Shown piece by piece: positions 6,309 to 10,667 of a stretch of DNA of 10,667 nt. Each line of letters opens with the position of its first letter. Position 1 is the first letter of the stretch. The translations under genes and the position numbers were made by a program. This DNA comes from Desulfobacteraceae bacterium (GTDB lineage: Bacteria; Desulfobacterota; Desulfobacteria; Desulfobacterales; Desulfosalsimonadaceae): positions 1 to 10,667 of the forward strand of contig JAABTZ010000055.1 of assembly GCA_011389605.1 (NCBI GenBank). Direction: 5' to 3'. Below the pieces are notes generated by a model that was given only the letters and a program-made list of their open reading frames with translations, was not told the origin of the DNA and did not search any database.

Positions 6309-7964
6309 ATGGAACAATTGCGTTTATTGCTGGCGATTTTTCTGACCATAATGGTCTTTTTGCTATGGGAACTGCTGTTTGTACCCAAACAGCTGCCCGT
6401 ACAGCCCCCTGCCGGATCGGAGCAAACCAGTGCAACAAGGGAAGTTGCACGTCAACATGACCCCGGGGCTGTTTCAGATTCCAAAGACAGCTTAAAGTCT
6501 GTCCCTGAGATGCGTTCCCAAGGCTTTGGCTCAATAGTTGTTGAAACTGAGTTATACAAGGCGGAAATCTCTGAAAAAGGCGCTGCCATCAGCCGTTTTT
6601 TTCTCAAGCAATACCAGGAAACCATGGATGGCAATGGTGGTCTAAAGCAGCTTGTGCCTGAATCCAATTTTGCCGGAACCGCTCTTGCAAAATTTTCCGC
6701 CCCCGGATTTGAAGGAATGGATACGGCTGTGTTTACCACTGACACTGAACAAAGCAGCTGGCATGTCCGGAACAAGGCTGAAACCATTTCTTTTTTCTGG
6801 ACCTCGCCCCGGGGCATTGTTGTTGAAAAACAATATGTGTTTTATCCGCAGAGCTATAAAATCGGCTTGAATATCACCCTTGCAAATACCGGCAACACTT
6901 TGCTGGAACCCGGCTTGATGGTTGAAATGACCAATCCTATGCCTGACGGCGGAACTTTTGTTTTTGAGGGGCCTTTTGCGTATATTGACGGGAGCCTGGA
7001 GGAGATCAAGCCCAAAAAAATCAAAAAAGAGCCGGTACGCAAAGGAGAAATCCTCTGGACCGGAATCGAGGACCGGTACTTCATGACTGCTGTTGTCCCG
7101 GAAAATCCGGCTCAAACCGAGATTCGACTGCAGCAGGAATCCCGGAATCAACTGCTTAGGGTTGCATATGTTGAACCTGTTAAGCAATTGTCCCCGGGCT
7201 CCGGGTACGAGTATCAATACAATTTGTTTATGGGCCCCAAGAAGATATCCGAACTGCAATCTTTTGGCCATGGCCTGGACAAGGCAATAAATTTCGGATT
7301 TTTTGATATTATTGCAAAGCCTTGCCTCTGGCTTATGAACGCTATCCACGACAATGTGGTAGCCAATTACGGGGTTGCAATTATTATGTTGACCATGCTT
7401 TTTAAGATCATCTTCTTTCCTTTGGGCAACAAGAGTTACCGGTCCATGGCTGAAATGAAAAAACTCCAGCCTCTTATGACCGAGATCAGGAAGAAATACA
7501 AAGATGACAAGAAGAAAATGAACGAAGAGGTGATGCGCCTTTACAAAACATACAAGGTCAACCCCATGAGCGGGTGTCTTCCAATGGTGGTTCAGATTCC
7601 CGTTTTTATCGCATTTTACCGCATGCTATACGAGTCTATCGAATTACGGCATGCACCGTTTTTCCTTTGGATCAACGATCTTTCCGCCCCGGACCGTCTT
7701 TTTAACTTTGCCTTTTCTATTCCCTTCATGGCACCCCCATACGGTGTTCCGGTTTTGACCATTATCATGGGGGCAACCATGTTTTTGCAGCAAAAGCTTT
7801 CACCGCCTCCGGGAGATCCTTCCCAGGCAAAAATCATGATGATGCTGCCGCTTATTTTTACATTTATTTTTATCAATTTTCCGGCAGGGCTTGTTCTCTA
7901 CTGGCTGACCAACAATGTTCTTTCCATTGCCCAGCAGTATTATATCACTCGGAAAACCGCTTAA
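6309..7964 (+). CDS. yidC: Membrane protein insertase YidC (Gram-negative type)
   Basis: A 551-aa inner-membrane insertase of the YidC/Oxa1/Alb3 family, which inserts and folds membrane proteins alone or with the Sec translocon. An N-terminal membrane anchor (about 5-25, LRLLLAIFLTIMVFLLWELL) is followed by a large periplasmic domain (about 55-320), as in Gram-negative YidC. The conserved five-helix core follows: GVAIIMLTMLFKIIFFPL (about 353-371), the charged cytoplasmic hairpin (MKKLQPLMTEIRKKYKDDKKK), CLPMVVQIPVFIAFY (423-437), then two further hydrophobic regions ending in FPAGLVLYWLTNNVLSIAQQ. The groove arginine of E. coli YidC (R366) is lysine here (K366 in FKIIFFPL), which keeps the positive charge. 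The ATG has AGGAG 5 bases upstream (6299-6303). It sits between yidD and jag in the usual cluster, and its stop is 18 bases before jag. Confidence 0.97.
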   Translation: MEQLRLLLAIFLTIMVFLLWELLFVPKQLPVQPPAGSEQTSATREVARQHDPGAVSDSKDSLKSVPEMRSQGFGSIVVETELYKAEISEKGAAISRFFLKQYQETMDGNGGLKQLVPESNFAGTALAKFSAPGFEGMDTAVFTTDTEQSSWHVRNKAETISFFWTSPRGIVVEKQYVFYPQSYKIGLNITLANTGNTLLEPGLMVEMTNPMPDGGTFVFEGPFAYIDGSLEEIKPKKIKKEPVRKGEILWTGIEDRYFMTAVVPENPAQTEIRLQQESRNQLLRVAYVEPVKQLSPGSGYEYQYNLFMGPKKISELQSFGHGLDKAINFGFFDIIAKPCLWLMNAIHDNVVANYGVAIIMLTMLFKIIFFPLGNKSYRSMAEMKKLQPLMTEIRKKYKDDKKKMNEEVMRLYKTYKVNPMSGCLPMVVQIPVFIAFYRMLYESIELRHAPFFLWINDLSAPDRLFNFAFSIPFMAPPYGVPVLTIIMGATMFLQQKLSPPPGDPSQAKIMMMLPLIFTFIFINFPAGLVLYWLTNNVLSIAQQYYITRKTA

Positions 7965-7982
7965 TTTGGAGGCGTTGATTTA

Positions 7983-8849
7983 ATGACTGCATATCAGGAT
8001 TTTGAAGAAAAAAGCGTGGATAAAGCTGTTGAAAGAGCTTCCAGCGAACTGGGTATTAGCCTGGACAGGTTGAAATATGACATTATTTCCCATGGATCCA
8101 GCGGAATCTTTGGTCTTGTTGGAGCAAAAAAAGCTGTCATAAGGGTTTGCTTACCTGACAGTTCAGTGTCTGAGCCTGTTTGCCCGGATCCAAAAAGTAC
8201 ATCAGCTGAAGAAAGTGACAACGGGCAAAACGGTACTGTAGCAGCCCTTGTGGACGAGGCCTTCGGCCCGGCCCCTGACACTTCTCCTGACCCAGCTTCG
8301 GACCCAGCTTTGGAAGCCGAAGAAGACACCCCGCCTGCTGCCGCCGAAAGTCAGCCGGACTCCCAGGCTGTTGCAGACTGGGTAAGGGGGTTTTTGGACC
8401 AGATTATTGTCCTGATTTCCCCGGATTCTGAACTTGAGATCCGAAAAGAGCAAAACCTGCTTTGTTTTGAAATAAGGGGCGGAGATTCTGCCCGGCTTAT
8501 CGGAAAGCACGGCCAGACCCTTGATGCCATTCACTACCTTATGGAAAAAGGTGTTTACAAACAATTTGGCGCAACCCTGCCTATTGAAATAGACGTTGAA
8601 GGCTATCTTGAAAAACGCCGTTCAGAACTTACTGCTCTTGCTTCCAAGCTGGCTCAGAAGGCCAGGCAGACCGGCAAACCCATGGTCATTAACCGTATAA
8701 GCGCCCAGGACCGTAGGGTGGTTCATCTCTGCCTGAAGGACGACCGGGAAGTCCGGACCCAAAGCGTTGGAAATGGGGATCTTCGCAAGCTTCTTATTAT
8801 GCCCAAGAAGAAAAATCAGGCCAAGCGGCCGCGCTCCAAAAATCCATGA
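7983..8849 (+). CDS. jag: Jag/KhpB RNA-binding protein (Jag_N, KH and R3H domains)
   Basis: A 288-aa cytoplasmic RNA-binding protein of the Jag (SpoIIIJ-associated, KhpB) family. An N-terminal Jag_N domain spans about 1-57 (FEEKSVDKAVERASSELG ... GSSGIFGLVGAKKAVI). A low-complexity, acidic, proline- and alanine-rich linker of about 60-125 follows. The KH domain has its GxxG loop at 174-177 (GKHG, then QTLDAIHYL). The R3H domain has the R-x3-H signature R244-H248 (RRVVH) followed by LKDDREVRTQS. In Gram-positive bacteria KhpB works with KhpA in post-transcriptional control of cell division and envelope genes; the role in this lineage is not established. The ATG start at 7983 has GGAGG at 7968-7972. 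The basic tail (MPKKKNQAKRPRSK) is typical. It is probably cotranscribed with yidC. Confidence 0.94.
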   Translation: MTAYQDFEEKSVDKAVERASSELGISLDRLKYDIISHGSSGIFGLVGAKKAVIRVCLPDSSVSEPVCPDPKSTSAEESDNGQNGTVAALVDEAFGPAPDTSPDPASDPALEAEEDTPPAAAESQPDSQAVADWVRGFLDQIIVLISPDSELEIRKEQNLLCFEIRGGDSARLIGKHGQTLDAIHYLMEKGVYKQFGATLPIEIDVEGYLEKRRSELTALASKLAQKARQTGKPMVINRISAQDRRVVHLCLKDDREVRTQSVGNGDLRKLLIMPKKKNQAKRPRSKNP

Positions 8850-8896
8850 GAGTCTGCAAGAGGGCTTGATTTTTGCTCAAAAAAGGAAACCGGCCC

Positions 8897-10309
8897 ATGG
8901 ACAACTCAACAACCATTGCTGCAGTGGCAACCCCTGAAGGCTCCGGCGCTATTGGTGTCATAAAGATTTCCGGCCCGGATGCCATTGCTGTGGTCTGTTC
9001 TGTGTTCAGGCACGGATCTGCGCATTCCGGGAAAGTTGCCGGCAGCGAGGCGTCGCCGGATTCTTTTGAAACCTGGCGATTGTACTTCGGTCATATATTT
9101 GATCGCGGCACCGATGAAGTCATCGATGAAGTCATCCTTGCCGTCATGCGCGCACCTGCTTCCTATACCCGGGAAGACGTTGTTGAAATACAGGCTCACT
9201 CCGGTCCCATAGTGCTTGACAGGATTCTCGGGCTCTTGTTTGACTCTGGTATTGTCCCTGCTCAGCCGGGCGAATTCACCCGCCGGGCCTTTGTCAATGG
9301 CCGTATTGATCTCACCCGGGCCGAGGCCGTATCTGACCTGATAAATGCCAGTTCAGATGCCGCTCTTGACATGGCCCTGACTCAGATGACCGGCGGCCTG
9401 TCTGATTTCATGGCCGACATTCGCAGTGCTCTTGTCTCGGCTTTGAGTGTGATAGAGGCTGTGATCGATTTCCCTGATGAAGCAGAAACTGATTTTTCCC
9501 CTATAAAACAAATTCAATTTATTACTTCCACGATTCTTGATCCGGTTTTCAAACTTATTGACGCATACGAATCGGGACGGTTTATACGCGAAGGGATCAG
9601 GGTCGTTATTATAGGCCGGCCCAATGTAGGTAAATCAAGCCTGATGAATCGCCTTATTTCAAAACAGAGGGCCATTGTAACAGACATCGCCGGAACCACA
9701 AGGGATTGCATAGAGGCCCAGCTTATAATCCGGGGCATATCCCTTGCTATAACTGACACAGCAGGTCTGCGCCGGGATCCTGATCCAATAGAGCGCCTTG
9801 GTATTGAAAAGACAATGGAATGCATTGACAGTGCCGATATTCTGCTTTATGTCATTGACGCCGGAGCTTCTCTGTGTGACGCTGATCTTCAGTTTTATGA
9901 GCAGCTGGCTGAAAAAAATATTTTGGTGGTTATCAACAAGACTGATCTGTCCGAGGCTGAAAAAAAGTTTAATCTTCCTGATTCCTGGCAAAATATTCCT
10001 TTGGTCGAGGTCTCTGCTATTTATGGTACCGGCATTGAGGCATTGAAAGAACATATTGCCGATCAGGCTTTTTCATCAAGGGCCAGTCCCAATTCTGCCT
10101 TTACCCCGAATTGGAGGCAAAAATGTCTTTTGGACAAAACAGCTAAGGCGGTTTCCGCCGCTGCAGACAACCTTTCCAGGGGTTTGACTCCCGAACTTGT
10201 GTCCATAGATCTAAGGGAGGCCCTTGGATGTGTTGATGAAATTACCGGCAGGTATGTTCAAACTGACGTTCTTGATCAAATATTTAGTAAATATTGTGTT
10301 GGAAAATAA
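8897..10309 (+). CDS. mnmE: tRNA uridine-5-carboxymethylaminomethyl(34) synthesis GTPase MnmE
   Basis: A 470-aa GTPase which, with MnmG, modifies the wobble uridine (U34) of certain tRNAs using a formyl-folate donor and FAD. The N-terminal folate-binding/dimerisation domain begins TTIAAVATPEGSGAIGVI and contains PGEFTRRAFVNGRIDL. The inserted G domain shows G1 GRPNVGKSS (240-248), G2 GTTRD (266-270), G3 DTAGLR (287-292) and G4 NKTD (347-350). The helical domain resumes after it. The protein ends C-V-G-K (467-470), the conserved C-terminal CxGK with its catalytic cysteine. I chose ATG 8897 because AAGGA lies 9 bases upstream and the family starts just before TIAA; an in-frame TTG at 8873 would add 8 residues. 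The partner gene mnmG is not in the window. A parS palindrome lies 6 bases after the stop. Confidence 0.97.
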   Translation: MDNSTTIAAVATPEGSGAIGVIKISGPDAIAVVCSVFRHGSAHSGKVAGSEASPDSFETWRLYFGHIFDRGTDEVIDEVILAVMRAPASYTREDVVEIQAHSGPIVLDRILGLLFDSGIVPAQPGEFTRRAFVNGRIDLTRAEAVSDLINASSDAALDMALTQMTGGLSDFMADIRSALVSALSVIEAVIDFPDEAETDFSPIKQIQFITSTILDPVFKLIDAYESGRFIREGIRVVIIGRPNVGKSSLMNRLISKQRAIVTDIAGTTRDCIEAQLIIRGISLAITDTAGLRRDPDPIERLGIEKTMECIDSADILLYVIDAGASLCDADLQFYEQLAEKNILVVINKTDLSEAEKKFNLPDSWQNIPLVEVSAIYGTGIEALKEHIADQAFSSRASPNSAFTPNWRQKCLLDKTAKAVSAAADNLSRGLTPELVSIDLREALGCVDEITGRYVQTDVLDQIFSKYCVGK

Positions 10310-10315
10310 CTTAAA

Positions 10316-10333
10316 TTGTTTCACGTGAAACAA
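10316..10333. promoter_or_regulatory. parS: parS centromere site (ParB-binding palindrome)
   Basis: Positions 10316-10333 read TTGTTTCACGTGAAACAA, a perfect 18-bp palindrome. The inner 16 bp (10317-10332) equal the well-known parS consensus TGTTTCACGTGAAACA with no mismatch. ParB binds this sequence and spreads along the DNA as a CTP-dependent clamp, acting with ParA in chromosome segregation. Chromosomal parS sites cluster near oriC, and this one lies right after the rpmH-to-mnmE cluster, which is itself often origin-proximal. parA and parB are not in the window but would be expected nearby. A perfect 16-bp match is very unlikely by chance in a 10.7-kb window. Confidence 0.93.
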
Positions 10334-10354
10334 AAATCTGAGCTGAGAGATTTT
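10333..10354 (+). terminator. Possible weak terminator stem-loop after mnmE
   Basis: AAAATCT (10333-10339) and AGATTTT (10348-10354) form a 7-bp stem around an 8-base loop, directly next to the parS palindrome. The stem is AT-rich and the only T-run is inside the 3' arm, so it is a weak intrinsic terminator at best. It may be fortuitous. Confidence 0.25.
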
Positions 10355-10391
10355 CAGTTTAAATTATATTTGAAACAAAATATTTAAAAAT

Positions 10392-10420
10392 TTGAAACGC
10401 TCAGTTTAGGTTTTTATAGA
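10392..10420 (+). promoter_or_regulatory. Candidate promoter for the YkgJ-like gene
   Basis: TTGAAA (10392-10397, 5 of 6 to the -35 consensus), a 17-base spacer, and TATAGA (10415-10420, 4 of 6 to TATAAT) lie about 35 bases before the next start codon. A similar ATTTGAAAC sequence occurs earlier at 10369-10376. Its AAAC end resembles a parS half-site, but neither copy is a full parS. The region is strongly AT-rich, so chance matches are likely. Confidence 0.4.
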
Positions 10421-10455
10421 GCTGTATCCGAATGCTTACCAGGAGGTTTTTGATA

Positions 10456-10667
10456 ATGGAATTTGATGCTACTTCTTTTTTTAAATCATATGAATCCCTT
10501 GCACAAAAAGCTGATGAGGCGTTCTCGCGTCTTAAAAGCTACTACCCGGAGGAGATGGTTTGTAAACCAGGCTGTACTGATTGCTGCTTTGCTCTTTTTG
10601 ATCTGACTTTGGTGGAAGCCATGTATATTAATTACAGATTTAATGCCACATTTTCAGAGGAAGCAAG
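10456..10667 (+). CDS. YkgJ-family cysteine-cluster protein (5' part, cut by window end)
   Basis: The first 70 codons of an open frame that runs off the window. It begins MEFDATSFFKSYESLAQKA and carries a cysteine cluster C36-x3-C40-x2-C43-C44 (VCKPGCTDCCFAL), the hallmark of the YkgJ/UPF0153 putative zinc- or iron-chelating family. Members of this family have a compact metal-binding fold, and most have no known function. The ATG at 10456 has an excellent AGGAGG (10441-10446) 9 bases upstream. It follows mnmE on the same strand after a 146-base gap holding parS, and probably has its own promoter. Later cysteines of the family motif should lie beyond the window, so the assignment rests on the N-terminal cluster alone. 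Confidence 0.8.
   Translation, partial: MEFDATSFFKSYESLAQKADEAFSRLKSYYPEEMVCKPGCTDCCFALFDLTLVEAMYINYRFNATFSEEA

Noticed and set aside
6642..7349. Long 235-aa minus-strand open frame opposite yidC
   Set aside because: It lies entirely antisense to clearly conserved YidC sequence and shows no recognisable motif; it is a by-product of plus-strand codon use.
8265..8360. Repetitive-looking Asp/Pro/Ala stretch within jag
   Set aside because: It is the ordinary low-complexity linker between the Jag_N and KH domains in this family; no exact DNA repeat unit is present.
8850..8880. Short hairpin CAAG-aggg-CTTG followed by five T residues between jag and mnmE
   Set aside because: The 4-bp stem is too weak for a terminator, and mnmE begins only 47 bases after jag, so read-through is more likely.

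Overview
The window is a gene-dense, all plus-strand stretch of a Gram-negative bacterial chromosome. The best guess is a sulfate-reducing Desulfobacterota (Desulfobacterales-like). The reasons are a YidC with a large periplasmic domain, a radical SAM protein fused to a DUF2344 domain directly upstream of an RNase G gene, a YkgJ-type cysteine-cluster gene after mnmE, and a palindromic intergenic repeat that looks to me like a dispersed Desulfobacterales element. The taxonomic call is inference; no rRNA or taxon-specific marker is present.

Region 1 (1-5070) is a probable three-gene operon behind a candidate promoter at 41-69. It holds an enoyl-CoA hydratase/isomerase family protein, a radical SAM/DUF2344 fusion of unknown function, and ribonuclease G (rng). 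The gaps between genes are under 10 bases.

Region 2 (5071-5383) is a 313-base intergenic stretch. It holds a good sigma70-like promoter (5088-5117), a 136-bp palindromic repeat with exact 11-bp terminal inverted repeats (5143-5278), and a smaller stem-loop (5306-5340) before rpmH.

Region 3 (5384-10309) is the classical origin-proximal cluster rpmH-rnpA-yidD-yidC-jag-mnmE. These encode ribosomal protein L34, the protein subunit of RNase P, two membrane-insertion proteins, the RNA-binding Jag/KhpB protein and a tRNA wobble-uridine modification GTPase. rpmH/rnpA and rnpA/yidD overlap. Both downstream genes appear to use non-ATG starts (TTG; probably ATT), which suggests translational coupling.

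Region 4 (10310-10667) carries a perfect 18-bp palindrome containing the 16-bp parS centromere consensus just after mnmE. This independently supports an origin-proximal position. It is followed by a small promoter region and the 5' end of a YkgJ-like cysteine-cluster protein cut by the window edge.

I see no CRISPR, phage, transposase, tRNA or rRNA. Most of the window is conserved housekeeping sequence. The points worth a second look are the parS site, the repeat, the uncharacterised radical SAM-RNase G pairing, and the non-canonical starts.
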